From RUG12461 sp045657665 (GTDB lineage: Bacteria > Bacillota > Clostridia > Lachnospirales > Lachnospiraceae), in contig JAZOTN010000011.1 of the NCBI GenBank assembly GCA_045657665.1, forward strand, positions 1 through 57,528: DNA of 57,528 nt. Direction: 5' to 3'. Made by a program: the position numbers and the translations under genes. Below the pieces are notes generated by a model that made no database searches, was not told the DNA's origin, and worked only from the letters and a program-made list of their open reading frames with translations. Numbering within the stretch: position 1 is the first letter of the stretch; each line of letters begins with the position of its first letter. Below are positions 43,967-53,633 of the stretch, in pieces.

Positions 43967-44792
43967 AATTGTATAGAGAAAGCTCTTCCTTCATACGATA
44001 TCCATATTCTTCAAGAAGACCGTTTACTCTTTCAAAATGCTCTGAAAAAATCTCTACAAATATTACTGGAGAATGCTTGTTCAATGTTTCTCTGGCTCCC
44101 AGGAGCAAATGATACTCAAAGGTTTCCACATCAATTTTTACAAAGTCAATCCGCTCAAAGGAAAAATCATCCAGTCTTGCAAGCTTCATTGATCCATCTG
44201 TACTGGATTTGATCTGTGCTTTTCCGCAATTATTCGGATCCCAGAAATCAAGATTGGCACTCCCGTCCTCATTCCCAAGAGCGACCGGAAATAAGGTCAC
44301 TTTTTCTTCCAACGCATTTAATTCAATATTCCGTTTTAATATCCTGAACGTATCCGGCACCGGTTCAAAGCTATAAATATGAGTTGCCTCCCGTACCTTG
44401 CTCCAATACACCGTATGGTTCCCGATATTTGCTCCGATATCCAGGACAATTGCCCCCTGAATGGATATTTCTTTATCCAGCACAGCGAGTTCATCCGCTT
44501 CATAAAAATCACCATACGTCACAATATTACGCTGAATGAAATCATGATCATATGCCGGAAGATATAGGCGGATTTCTTTTCCATCTTTTGTAAAGGTATA
44601 CACGTATCCATCCCGGATCATCCGATCAATCTCCGGCTGATAATCCCACAGGTTCCCTCTATGTTCCAAGAAAAGCTTCAGCCCGCAGCATAATCTCTTC
44701 CAGTTCCGCCGAAAACCCGGCGGCATATCCTGTGTATCCCGAATCAATGCTCCTATATACCGATTCCAGCCATACTTTTGTTTCCATCCCAT
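43938..44792 (-). CDS. FkbM family methyltransferase
   Basis: A 284-residue SAM-dependent methyltransferase of the FkbM family. Its motif I reads VLDIGANIGNHTVYWSK (around residues 106-122), followed by IYSFEPVPDTF, and later KIDVETFEYHLLLG. FkbM proteins usually O-methylate sugars or polyketides and are common in glycan loci. It follows the polyprenyl phosphate sugar transferase by 15 bases. This is one of three methyltransferases in the window, with those at 18483 and 56661. Confidence 0.9.
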   Translation of the reverse strand: MGWKQKYGWNRYIGALIRDTQDMPPGFRRNWKRLCCGLKLFLEHRGNLWDYQPEIDRMIRDGYVYTFTKDGKEIRLYLPAYDHDFIQRNIVTYGDFYEADELAVLDKEISIQGAIVLDIGANIGNHTVYWSKVREATHIYSFEPVPDTFRILKRNIELNALEEKVTLFPVALGNEDGSANLDFWDPNNCGKAQIKSSTDGSMKLARLDDFSFERIDFVKIDVETFEYHLLLGARETLNKHSPVIFVEIFSEHFERVNGLLEEYGYRMKEELSLYNYVYAKSADR

Positions 44793-44807
44793 CTCTTTTT
44801 CTCCGAT

Positions 44808-46214
44808 TCACTCTGCTTTTTCTTTTTTAAAACCCTCCGTACTTTCCTTTTTGAACAAAATCCGTAACGTCATAATGATGATTTTAAAATCAAGGAGCAG
44901 AGAATAGTCTTCAATGTACATGAGATCCATACGAATTTTGTCATAGGCAGTCGTGTTATACTTGCCATATACTTGCGCATATCCGGTCAGTCCGCCCTTT
45001 ACCTTAAGACGATTGATAAACTCCGGTATCTGTTCCGTGTACATATGCACATGCTCAACGCGCTCCGGACGGGGACCGACAATAGACATATCTCCTTTCA
45101 AAATATTCAAAATCTGAGGGATTTCATCCATTCTTGTCGCACGTATTCTTTTCCCTACCTTTGTAATTCGGGGATCCCCATCTTCCGCCGGAATGACATC
45201 GCCGTTTTTTTCCGCATCTACAATCATACTACGGAATTTCAGGATGTCAAACTCTCTTCCGTCCTTTGTCACGCGCCGCTGTCGGTAAAAAACCGGTCCA
45301 CCGTCATCAAGCTTGATCAGCATCGCAATGATCAGCATCATCGGAGCGGCAATCACCATGGCAAGTATACAAAGGAAAATATCGAAAAATCTCTTCAGAA
45401 ATGCCTCCCCCGGAGACAAGCCATTCCCGCGAACCAAAACCAACGGCGTATCCACAACATTCACGTCTGACGCACCACGGAGCACAATATCCGAAATCTT
45501 GGGAACAATATATACCTGTATCCTGTTTTGATAACAATACTTGAGGATATCATTCCTCAATTCCGCTTCTATATCATTAAGAAGCACCGCATTATGATGG
45601 GAAATCTCCTCTCGTATTCGACCATATCCCACGGATGCCTGAATCATCCCGTTCACATGATAACGATCCTGATGCCGATCCATTTTATCCTTTAAAGCTG
45701 CCGCATTCTCGGATCCATAGATCATCAGCATATCCTTTGGCACATAGAAAACACGATACAGCTTTGAAAAAAGCGTTGTACAGCATATCATGACTACAAA
45801 ATCGATTACTGTCAGCAACAGAATCGGCTTGAAGCCCGTCAACGCATTGACCATCAAACTCAGCTGCAGATACGTCAGCAGATTGGCTAACAGTGCCGCA
45901 ACCCATTGCGAAATAGTGCTGTCAAGGATCCTGAGATTTCCGAATTGCAGCCCATCACACAGTCGAAGCATAAGATACATAATCACTGCGTAAACGATCA
46001 TGAGGACGATTTTCCCTCGACCGAGATATGGATAAAAGGCAGACGACGTGGAATATGCGTTTCTCCACACCAAATAAAAGATCCATGCAAGCAACACGGT
46101 CTCCCCAAGGCTTTCCAAAACTGCAATTGTTCCCTTGATTTGATCAAATTGTACTTTACGGGCTCTACCATCCATTCTGTGCTTTGATCTTTCCTCGAGT
46201 TTTTTTTCTTTCAT
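44808..46214 (-). CDS. Initiating polyprenyl glycosylphosphotransferase
   Basis: A 468-residue Bac_transf enzyme that starts the repeat unit by moving a sugar-1-phosphate onto undecaprenyl phosphate. The N-terminal half has four or five helices and a CoA-binding-like domain. A fifth helix leads into the catalytic domain with FYRQRRVTKDGREFDILKFR, RMDEIPQ and GPRPERVEH, the conserved Asp-Glu and arginine motifs. Such enzymes often head their operons, but here it lies in the middle. The start at 46214 has no good ribosome binding site, and 42 bases separate it from the upstream gene. The sugar could be glucose, galactose or a 6-deoxy-HexNAc. Confidence 0.92.
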   Translation of the reverse strand: MKEKKLEERSKHRMDGRARKVQFDQIKGTIAVLESLGETVLLAWIFYLVWRNAYSTSSAFYPYLGRGKIVLMIVYAVIMYLMLRLCDGLQFGNLRILDSTISQWVAALLANLLTYLQLSLMVNALTGFKPILLLTVIDFVVMICCTTLFSKLYRVFYVPKDMLMIYGSENAAALKDKMDRHQDRYHVNGMIQASVGYGRIREEISHHNAVLLNDIEAELRNDILKYCYQNRIQVYIVPKISDIVLRGASDVNVVDTPLVLVRGNGLSPGEAFLKRFFDIFLCILAMVIAAPMMLIIAMLIKLDDGGPVFYRQRRVTKDGREFDILKFRSMIVDAEKNGDVIPAEDGDPRITKVGKRIRATRMDEIPQILNILKGDMSIVGPRPERVEHVHMYTEQIPEFINRLKVKGGLTGYAQVYGKYNTTAYDKIRMDLMYIEDYSLLLDFKIIIMTLRILFKKESTEGFKKEKAE

Positions 46215-46256
46215 GGTTCTTATTTTACATCAAATACAACCAGCAGAGTTCTTCTT

Positions 46257-47357
46257 TTATCCTAACAGGCTCTCAAGCTTTTTTGACAGGGCATTCTCTA
46301 TCCTCATACAGCCATCCCCGATCTTCAGCAGCGAAAAAAGCCCCACCCGGATCCTGCCAAGTAATGAGCAGCCAAGCCAGATCAGAAAGGCTGTCAGGAT
46401 GACCATACCTATAGTTCCCAATGCGGGCAGCGAAACGTATCCCATAAATCGTCTCTCCATAAAAGTGCTCACAACAAGAGGATGCTCATGGATCAGAAAG
46501 ACATCAAATGCAACCGGAGCAAAAAAAACAATCCATTTTTTTGCAGTCTCTCCTATTTTTATTTTCTGAAGAAACAGGAGGAGTTCCACTCCGGCCAAAA
46601 AAATAGTTGGTGAAATATAGCTGATAAGATGCATCCCCTCACCCGGCACTCCAAGCAGTCTGGAATGTATCATCTGCAGGAAGTATTTGCTTGCCCAGGT
46701 CATAAGAACGAGCAGAGTATAATTGCGAAGATGAGCAGCAGCGCTCTTCTTTCGCCCAAACCCGAATTTACGAAGACACCCTCCTACGAGATACATCAAA
46801 GAAATCCATATCACGCTGTATCCCTTACTGAGACCGAACAAATCCTCTCTCATAAAAATCGGCAGAATACAGAAAACGGCGAAAACAGATCCGAGAAAAA
46901 TTTTTCCCTGCTTTTCTGTCAAATGCTCTAACACAATTCCAAAAAACGGAGTAAAAAAGAACATGGCAAAATAAACCGTGAAATACCAGTAAGTTCCGGT
47001 TGCAAAAGGAAAAAGAGCTGCCAGATAATCCTTCCATGTGATCTGTGCAAGATTTGTGATATGAAAAATCACTGTAATCAGAAGTGTATAAAAAATAACC
47101 TCAAAATATAAGCACAAAAGATTCTTATAATGCACTTTTCTCCCATATCCTACAAATCCAGATATCAGGGCAAAACAGTTTACACCACAAAAAGCGGCAA
47201 TCTCAAGCAGCCATGCACATTCATACTGAGGTGAAAAGACCTGTGCTGTCTCCAGAACTTTTCCCTGTCCCAGCACATGCATTGTTGCAATCATGAACAT
47301 AGAAACGATTCTGAGGAGATCGATTCCCATATTTCGCTCTGTTTTCTGTTCTTTCAT
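46257..47357 (-). CDS. Acyltransferase family 3 (OafA-like), 4 of 4
   Basis: A 366-residue membrane acyltransferase with about ten helices. The first reads MGIDLLRIVSMFMIATMHVLG with the conserved Arg and His, and later CFALISGFVGYG matches the second family block. It is coupled to the upstream glycosyltransferase by an ATGA overlap. The group transferred and acceptor are unknown. Confidence 0.88.
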   Translation of the reverse strand: MKEQKTERNMGIDLLRIVSMFMIATMHVLGQGKVLETAQVFSPQYECAWLLEIAAFCGVNCFALISGFVGYGRKVHYKNLLCLYFEVIFYTLLITVIFHITNLAQITWKDYLAALFPFATGTYWYFTVYFAMFFFTPFFGIVLEHLTEKQGKIFLGSVFAVFCILPIFMREDLFGLSKGYSVIWISLMYLVGGCLRKFGFGRKKSAAAHLRNYTLLVLMTWASKYFLQMIHSRLLGVPGEGMHLISYISPTIFLAGVELLLFLQKIKIGETAKKWIVFFAPVAFDVFLIHEHPLVVSTFMERRFMGYVSLPALGTIGMVILTAFLIWLGCSLLGRIRVGLFSLLKIGDGCMRIENALSKKLESLLG

Positions 47358-48415
47358 GATCCTTTCCTTCTTCTTAAGCCTCTCGACCTACCAAATTGCA
47401 ATAGTCTCCGTAGTCTGCAATATGAACCCGGGAACATATACTTAATACGATTATTCAACCTCTCTTTTGCGGTTGATTGTGCCTGATAGATTGGGTTTTT
47501 TTCCCAGTCCGGAAATTGTTCTTTCAATGAACGCATCAACTCACGCATTACATTCAAAGGAGGTTTATCATAGGTATGCAGGAAAAATCCATATGTCATA
47601 AACGTCCGCCTCTCAGTATATCCGTACTCAAGTACCGTTTGAAAAGCTTCATATTGACTTCTCCGGCGAAACTCCCCGATCATCCGATCTTCTAATGTAA
47701 TACGATCGTAAACACCCGGATTGTTGCGTCTCTGTGTGGTAGAGCTTCCATTTCTGCGGTAAAAATAGCAGCAGGAATCCACAAAATGCACAGAATGTAA
47801 CTGTGCCTTTACAATCGGTCCCCAATAATTGTCTTCATAGCTGACTCCTTCCGGAAAGAACAATTCATTTTCCAGAAGAAATTCCCGGCGATAAAGCCAC
47901 GTGACGGATCCGCCAACCGGCAGGATCATCAATTCTGTCTTCTCCTCCTTAGAAAGTAGATGATCCGAAATGCTTCGAGCCGTTGCAGCCCATTCCGGGG
48001 ATTTCCAACCTTCACGGGCAGTTATCAAAGCCGGGAGATCAGCATTCGCCGTTACTTCCTTCATCCAGACAAACGAAGCAGTAACATCATATTCCGTGAT
48101 CGCACGGTAAAGGAGTTCAAACATATCCGGAGAAGCAAGATCGTCGCTATCAATAAATCCGATATACTCTCCGGATGCAGCCAGAATTCCGAGATTCCTG
48201 GCGCCTCCTTGATGGCGGTTCTCTTCGGATGCAATTACACGTATCTTATCCGGATGCTTTTTCTCGTTTTTTTTCAATAGCTCTAATGAGCCATCCGATG
48301 ATGCATCATCCACAAATATCAATTCCATATCTTCCATCGTCTGGGCAAGAAGACAGTCGATACATTCCTGAAGATACAAGGAAGTATTATATACAGGAAC
48401 AATCACGCTGATCAT
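47354..48415 (-). CDS. Glycosyltransferase family 2
   Basis: A 353-residue inverting glycosyltransferase. It opens MISVIVPVYNTSLYLQECID, has IFVDDASSDGS for nucleotide binding, and a clear metal-binding motif in GFIDSDDLAS. HQGGARNLGI matches typical GT2 wording. It overlaps both neighbours by ATGA, so the GT61-like gene, this gene and the acyltransferase are translated as a chain. Substrates are unknown. Confidence 0.9.
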   Translation of the reverse strand: MISVIVPVYNTSLYLQECIDCLLAQTMEDMELIFVDDASSDGSLELLKKNEKKHPDKIRVIASEENRHQGGARNLGILAASGEYIGFIDSDDLASPDMFELLYRAITEYDVTASFVWMKEVTANADLPALITAREGWKSPEWAATARSISDHLLSKEEKTELMILPVGGSVTWLYRREFLLENELFFPEGVSYEDNYWGPIVKAQLHSVHFVDSCCYFYRRNGSSTTQRRNNPGVYDRITLEDRMIGEFRRRSQYEAFQTVLEYGYTERRTFMTYGFFLHTYDKPPLNVMRELMRSLKEQFPDWEKNPIYQAQSTAKERLNNRIKYMFPGSYCRLRRLLQFGRSRGLRRRKGS

Positions 48416-49578
48416 GTTTTACCTCTTGTAAAAAGTCGTCTCCCTGCTCTCGCAAAAAAACGCCCGGTTCCCTTTACGATACGATTGACGATATACACTA
48501 CATAATTCTTCATCCAGACTATGATTTTTTTGTTCGCCTCTGTCTTGAATTCTCCCGATTTTTGGGTATATCGGCAAAATTTTCCCGTAATTCCCACCAG
48601 AAAGGGGCCACATGAATAATAATCGTAAAATTTGAACTTCGGATATGTTCCGACAAAATCCACTCTGATGTCACCACTCTGACAGATATACAGCTGTCTC
48701 ACATTCACCGCCTGAGATTTCTCCAGAATGATCTGATGGATCCCTTTTTTTGCAAAAACGACATTATGAGCAGCACTTCCTTCCAGAGAGGCCAATTCTT
48801 CACATCCTGAAAGCAGAAGGATCTGTTCTTCAATCGGAAGCTTTTCCGGCTCCATGATGTGAAATCCGTTTTTTCGGAAGAAATCCTCAAGCTCTTCCTC
48901 TCCGTAATCCTTTAGCGGTCTGAGTCCCGTACGTGTCATATAGATTCTTTTTTCCACCGATGCATTCGGGTTCTTCCTTTTGATTTCTTCTGCTGCCTTT
49001 TCAAAAATCACCCGGAATTGATCTGTATACCCCTTCGGTGAGATGGAAGGTTCCGGTATCAGAATACGGGAAAACCGGATCGGTTCATCTCCTTCCCGTA
49101 AGAGAAGAAGTCTCTCCTCCGGAATGCCAATTATTTCCAGAACCTTTCGTATATTAGCTAAAAGCCTGTCATTTCCGCGTTGGCAAAAAACAATCCTGCT
49201 GTCCGGATCTGACTGAATCGGATACCAAAGCCTCTGCGACCAGTCTGTAATAAAATGACCCCATTCATTATTATTAATAAAGCCTCCAAAAATAACCTGT
49301 TCCTCAGAGATATTCCCTTTATTTTCATAAGAATAGAAGCCTCCCCAGTCTGCACTATCGCTCCTGTTGAACGGCAGATAAAAAGAGGATTCCACAATAA
49401 AAGTGTCCTCCTGATCTAAAACCCCTCCCAGTCCATACGTCAGACTACGGTCTTTTTTCAGCGGGAGTATTACTCCGTTTTCCACCTCCCTGACCCCAAG
49501 CTCGTGTGGATGATAACGGTTCAAAAGGCAGGAATGATCCTTTATGGAATTACTGAACTCATAATTCACTTGCCACAT
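48412..49578 (-). CDS. Glycosyltransferase family 61 (DUF563)
   Basis: A 388-residue DUF563/GT61-type protein. The central NEWGHFITDWSQRLW and the C-terminal LSGCEELASLEGSAAHNVVFAKKG segments are characteristic of the family, in which plant members add xylose or GlcNAc and bacterial members occur in capsule and LPS loci. The C-terminal 60 residues are basic and could associate with the membrane. It is coupled to the following GT2 gene. Donor sugar unknown. Confidence 0.88.
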   Translation of the reverse strand: MWQVNYEFSNSIKDHSCLLNRYHPHELGVREVENGVILPLKKDRSLTYGLGGVLDQEDTFIVESSFYLPFNRSDSADWGGFYSYENKGNISEEQVIFGGFINNNEWGHFITDWSQRLWYPIQSDPDSRIVFCQRGNDRLLANIRKVLEIIGIPEERLLLLREGDEPIRFSRILIPEPSISPKGYTDQFRVIFEKAAEEIKRKNPNASVEKRIYMTRTGLRPLKDYGEEELEDFFRKNGFHIMEPEKLPIEEQILLLSGCEELASLEGSAAHNVVFAKKGIHQIILEKSQAVNVRQLYICQSGDIRVDFVGTYPKFKFYDYYSCGPFLVGITGKFCRYTQKSGEFKTEANKKIIVWMKNYVVYIVNRIVKGTGRFFARAGRRLFTRGKT

Positions 49579-49587
49579 ATTCTATCA

Positions 49588-50403
49588 TTATATATTTTTT
49601 TTCATAATTGAAAACGTATTTGTTGTTCCTATGCTCTGATATCCGTTCTCTTCCATCTGCTCCAGCATCTCCGGCTGATTCAGGCATACAAAATATATCT
49701 GTTCCTCATGTTCCGCCTCCACACCCCTCAGATAATCATCAAGATCTCCCGATTCCGACTCTATCTCATTCAACGTAACCGGAAATGTTTTCGAGAGCAT
49801 GATATTGGAATCATACTGACGGATTCCCCATGTCACAAGATCTGTTCCGTATATTTCATCAAGCTTTGGTGGTATATAAACCCAGCAGCGCTCTCCTTCC
49901 GGCAAATCCTCCTCAATCTGATCGCAGATTTGAACAGCTTCTATATTGATTTTATAAGGATTATCCACCTCCATATACATCTCGTGATCCCTCGGCGTAA
50001 TCCCGGTAAGAACAATCAAAACCGCAACCCCGGCAAAAACAATATCACCGGCGATACGAGGAAGGGCGTCTATGAAACCACTTACCACATAAGCCACTGT
50101 AAAAAAAACAGGGAGGATCAGGAATACTCTGGCATACGTTGACATGTCAAACCACATCAGTTTTGAATGAAATATCAGTCTTGTAAAAATGGGATTATAA
50201 CAAATCCCGATCATGACAACAACGGAATACCAGAAAACGGAACGATAAGCATCCCTCCATTTTTCCCTTTTTCTTGCAAGAAAGAGCACAAAAAGACAGG
50301 CAATATAAATCCCGAAATAGATATTGTTTTTCCAAAAAAAAGGATGGAGCTGTCTGATCAAATCAAAATTTTCCGACCAATCCCAAGAAAAACCGCCCTG
50401 CAT
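49588..50403 (-). CDS. C-terminal part of a split GT-C-like membrane protein
   Basis: A 271-residue product with four or five transmembrane helices and then a soluble domain (about residues 145-271), which looks like the tail of a GT-C-type membrane protein rather than a complete one. Its gene begins 14 bases after the stop of the N-terminal part, in another frame, and has its own AGGGAG site 8 bases before the ATG. The reading frame stays open upstream of this ATG, past the stop of the first part, so a one-base change near 50420-50430 would join the two. It may be a true two-gene arrangement or a recent frameshift. Confidence 0.72.
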   Translation of the reverse strand: MQGGFSWDWSENFDLIRQLHPFFWKNNIYFGIYIACLFVLFLARKREKWRDAYRSVFWYSVVVMIGICYNPIFTRLIFHSKLMWFDMSTYARVFLILPVFFTVAYVVSGFIDALPRIAGDIVFAGVAVLIVLTGITPRDHEMYMEVDNPYKINIEAVQICDQIEEDLPEGERCWVYIPPKLDEIYGTDLVTWGIRQYDSNIMLSKTFPVTLNEIESESGDLDDYLRGVEAEHEEQIYFVCLNQPEMLEQMEENGYQSIGTTNTFSIMKKNI

Positions 50404-50417
50404 GATATTAACTCCCT

Positions 50418-51437
50418 TTAAGAGGTTAGCACAGCCGCCATCAACACTACACCTGTAGGCAGAAGAATCAATAGCGTATCCAGCAACAATCTGATTCTTT
50501 TTGTCTGTATTGTCCGGACCACCCCAAAGATCACCACAATGATCGAAGAATAGCCAACCCCCATCAGTGATACCGACCCATTCGCAAACAGTGCCGTTGC
50601 AAGCAGAAGCTTCCTTTTCCAGTCTGTTTTGTCATCAAGATATCGTATCAGAAGGTAAAACAGGAACGGCATCATGATCGTATAAAGTACAGATTTTCCT
50701 TGCCATGGCCATAACAGGTATTTCCGCGAGAAAAAGTGATAGGAGATATTCTCAAACTCCACAAACATCACAACCAAAAGAAAAAACATACCCTTTCTTC
50801 GCATATCCTCCCGAAAGAATCGCTCGGCATATAACCAGAAAACCCCATATGCGAACACTGTTGTCAATATGGGAAAAAATGTCTTGCAGAAAAGCAACGG
50901 ATGAAAGTGAAAAATCCGACACCAATATGCCAGAAACGGGTAAAATGAGGTGGCCATGTATTTCAAGGAAAAAGGAGAAACCTCTGTTCCCGTTTCCGTG
51001 TTCAATCCCTGGATATGATCGGAACCGACAATATCGTTGACCATGGTAAGATAAGTTTCGTCATCCCCGTAAATAACCGGCTGAAGCGTAACAAGTCTCC
51101 AGATCTGATATACGACAAGCCCGAGCGCAATAATAAAGAAAAGCTGAAACCGAAGCTTATATTGTGTAACAGGAAATCTTTTCTTCTTCCGCAGGGAAAT
51201 TACCAGTGACAAGGTCACGCCTGTGACAAGGAAGATCGAAAAAGCAATACAGAGTACCGTAAAAGGAACCTCAAATATATGCATGGGAATGCAGAGGAGG
51301 TTAAAAACTGCCATCATGGTCATCAGCCCCATTATGCCGGTCTCCAGACAATTTCCTTCCCGATACCATAGCTTTCCTACTTCAACACAGCAAAAGCAGA
51401 TTATCAGAAGAATAATGATTCCTTTCACAATATACAT
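50418..51437 (-). CDS. N-terminal part of a split GT-C-like membrane protein
   Basis: A 339-residue integral membrane protein with about nine or ten helices and an external acidic motif YGDDETYLTM after the fourth or fifth helix, in the place of GT-C catalytic residues. It ends abruptly in a hydrophobic helix (VVLMAAVLTS). The next gene continues in a neighbouring frame with the remaining helices and a soluble tail; together they would make a protein of about 620 residues, similar in size to the other GT-C-like proteins here. AAGGAAAG precedes the ATG. I do not know the family with certainty. Confidence 0.75.
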   Translation of the reverse strand: MYIVKGIIILLIICFCCVEVGKLWYREGNCLETGIMGLMTMMAVFNLLCIPMHIFEVPFTVLCIAFSIFLVTGVTLSLVISLRKKKRFPVTQYKLRFQLFFIIALGLVVYQIWRLVTLQPVIYGDDETYLTMVNDIVGSDHIQGLNTETGTEVSPFSLKYMATSFYPFLAYWCRIFHFHPLLFCKTFFPILTTVFAYGVFWLYAERFFREDMRRKGMFFLLVVMFVEFENISYHFFSRKYLLWPWQGKSVLYTIMMPFLFYLLIRYLDDKTDWKRKLLLATALFANGSVSLMGVGYSSIIVVIFGVVRTIQTKRIRLLLDTLLILLPTGVVLMAAVLTS

Positions 51438-51439
51438 GA

Positions 51440-52537
51440 TTATTCTTTCCTTCGTTCCGCAAGGTGTTTCAGGATATCGTCCAGTTCCTCAAAATCATGC
51501 GGCAGCTTTACTTTCTCAGGATCACGATACAGTTTTCTGAAATCCATTGATGCCTGCACAATTTTCTCATATAGAAACTTTTCATAAACATTTCTGTACA
51601 AATGACATAAAATCACTACTGTCGGTTCCATATCATAAAGGAGCTTCGGCGTCATCTGCGCGGTGGAATAGGTGCCGATCAGCACAAGCCTTTCCATGTC
51701 ATAAAAGGAGAGCTCAAGCTCCCACAATTCTTTATTATCCTCTATCCGAAAACCATCGTAAAAAGTTCTTCTCTCATCTCTTGGATGAAGTCTGACCCCT
51801 AGTATTTCTTTGTATTTCTTAAAGTGATCGCGTACTGTTTTATCAATGCTCTCTGTGCTGATCTTCAACGCATCCGGATGGGTCAGCCATACCATGTGTG
51901 ACTGTTCCGATTTACAATCAGAAATCCGAAACAGTTCTTTCGCCAAAGCAAGAAATTCTCCCTTCGGTGCCGGTAACGGATACACAGGAACATCACTGTA
52001 CTTTTCCCCATTACGGGTGGAATAGAGATAGATCCTGACAGGTCTGATATTTTCCGCTCCTTTTCGAAACAGCCTTGAATACAAATGATGCAGTTTGCTG
52101 GTTCCCTGCTGTTTATCATACGCAAAATAGCTGCCGGCCCCATCGTCTATAAAGCAAACTTCCGCACCTTTATTCACGGAAATCAGACAAACCGCATAAC
52201 AGTTCAGGGTAGAGGTATATATCCGCTTATACTTATCATACGAAAGATCTGTTCTTCGGCTATCCCGAAGAAGAGTCCTTTTTGGAAACATGTAGGAAAG
52301 CCCATGTCTTAAATACCAATGCAGCTTACCCTCATGTTCCATGCGAAAATGCGGATTAGTCAGGATAACATTATGAAACAAAGCTTTTTCCTTTATTCTA
52401 ATTCCCAGCTGCTCCGCATCCGGAAAATTGACACTCAGGTACAGATCCGCATCCTTCTGCTTTTCACTAATGATGAAATTCAGCACATTAAAAACCTGAT
52501 ATGCTGTATCACAGACAAAAGCCGCCCTGCTATTCAT
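51440..52537 (-). CDS. GT52 / sialyltransferase-like glycosyltransferase, candidate nonulosonate transferase
   Basis: A 365-residue protein with features of CMP-sialic-acid-dependent bacterial transferases (GT52 and polysialyltransferase-like families). These are AFVCDTAYQVFNVLNFI at the N-terminus, FIDDGAGSYF, VRLHPRDERR and GTYSTAQMTPKLL, the last two being where this group binds the CMP-sugar. The operon carries CMP-nonulosonate genes (pseF, pseI), so this is the best candidate for adding that sugar to the repeat unit. The ATG at 52537, with AGAGAG upstream, was chosen over a TTG two codons earlier. The family call is fairly firm; the donor is inferred. Confidence 0.82.
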   Translation of the reverse strand: MNSRAAFVCDTAYQVFNVLNFIISEKQKDADLYLSVNFPDAEQLGIRIKEKALFHNVILTNPHFRMEHEGKLHWYLRHGLSYMFPKRTLLRDSRRTDLSYDKYKRIYTSTLNCYAVCLISVNKGAEVCFIDDGAGSYFAYDKQQGTSKLHHLYSRLFRKGAENIRPVRIYLYSTRNGEKYSDVPVYPLPAPKGEFLALAKELFRISDCKSEQSHMVWLTHPDALKISTESIDKTVRDHFKKYKEILGVRLHPRDERRTFYDGFRIEDNKELWELELSFYDMERLVLIGTYSTAQMTPKLLYDMEPTVVILCHLYRNVYEKFLYEKIVQASMDFRKLYRDPEKVKLPHDFEELDDILKHLAERRKE

Positions 52538-52580
52538 CTCCAACTCTCTTTACATCGGTATTATCTTGACTCCAACATTT

Positions 52581-53633
52581 TCATTGCTCTTCGCCAAAGT
52601 AATCCGTGAAATCATATAATCTGATATCCCCGTTATCCTTCGGAAGATCGGATGCGATCTCTCGCAATTTGTTAATATCCATATTCACCTGATCAAAACG
52701 GCAGTATTCACGTATCAGTCGCAGGGGATTTACGTCAAATTCGGCAGATACCTTATGAATCTGGTGCACATAGCTGCTGTGAAAGCCTGCTGCCCCACAT
52801 TCTGCATCAATCGGATCAATTCCTTTTTTCTTCAAAAGCGGATAAACATATTGCCGACTGAAAAGAAGCAGATCTATTTCATCCACTCCTGTTTCATAAT
52901 TCATTTTGTTGAGACAAATCGTAAATGTCTCCAACGCGGTATTTCCGGAGCTTCGTCCAAGTCCCTGCAGGGAACAATCAACAAAATCCACTCCCAGTCT
53001 CACTGCGTGAAGGCTGTTTGCCAATGCCATTCCGATATTATTGTGTCCATGAAAGCCTACTTTCAGAGCGGTATGATCTCTGATTATCTCATAATAACGG
53101 TCGATATCATCAGGAAGCATACTCCCCGCAGAATCCACAATATAGACAAGATCCGCTCCCCATGCCTCTGATTTTCTGGCCGCCTCGGAAAACTGCTCCT
53201 TAGTGGATGCATAGGATTTCATATAATTGGACATGACCATCAGATTGTGACGTTTCGCCTCTTTTATATAATCCTCTGTGGAATCAATATCCTCCACATT
53301 ACATCCGATACGGATAAAACTACAGCCGTAATGCGATGCCATACTGACATCCTCCGGCATCGCTATCCCCGGAATACAAAAGACACCGTACCGGATTGTT
53401 TTCAGATTGTCTCTGGCACAACACAGATACTCCTCATCAGTATGCAACGCCCCTCCGCTTCCGGTACGATGTGTTCCGACTCCCATTCCATGACCGATCT
53501 CAACATAACGATAACCAAGATCTTCCAGACCCTTGCAGATATGTTTCTCATCGGATGTGGAAATCTGGAAATTAACCGCATAGCTTCCATCGCGGCAGGT
53601 AACATCCATTATTTCAAAACCAGTCTTCTTCAT
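52581..53633 (-). CDS. HMGL-family aldolase (4-hydroxy-2-oxovalerate aldolase-like)
   Basis: A 350-residue TIM-barrel enzyme of the HMG-CoA lyase / 4-hydroxy-2-oxovalerate aldolase family. The N-terminal metal motif is DVTCRDGSYA (residues 10-19), and the HxH ligands lie in GFHGHNNIGMALAN. These enzymes join or split pyruvate and an aldehyde. No aldehyde dehydrogenase partner of the catabolic meta-cleavage pathway is adjacent. Instead it overlaps an AAC(3)-like acyltransferase gene by 20 bases and follows ACP, cyclase and acyl-ligase genes, so it probably helps make an unusual acyl or keto-acid substituent. GGAG precedes its ATG. The reaction here is unknown. Confidence 0.85.
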   Translation of the reverse strand: MKKTGFEIMDVTCRDGSYAVNFQISTSDEKHICKGLEDLGYRYVEIGHGMGVGTHRTGSGGALHTDEEYLCCARDNLKTIRYGVFCIPGIAMPEDVSMASHYGCSFIRIGCNVEDIDSTEDYIKEAKRHNLMVMSNYMKSYASTKEQFSEAARKSEAWGADLVYIVDSAGSMLPDDIDRYYEIIRDHTALKVGFHGHNNIGMALANSLHAVRLGVDFVDCSLQGLGRSSGNTALETFTICLNKMNYETGVDEIDLLLFSRQYVYPLLKKKGIDPIDAECGAAGFHSSYVHQIHKVSAEFDVNPLRLIREYCRFDQVNMDINKLREIASDLPKDNGDIRLYDFTDYFGEEQ

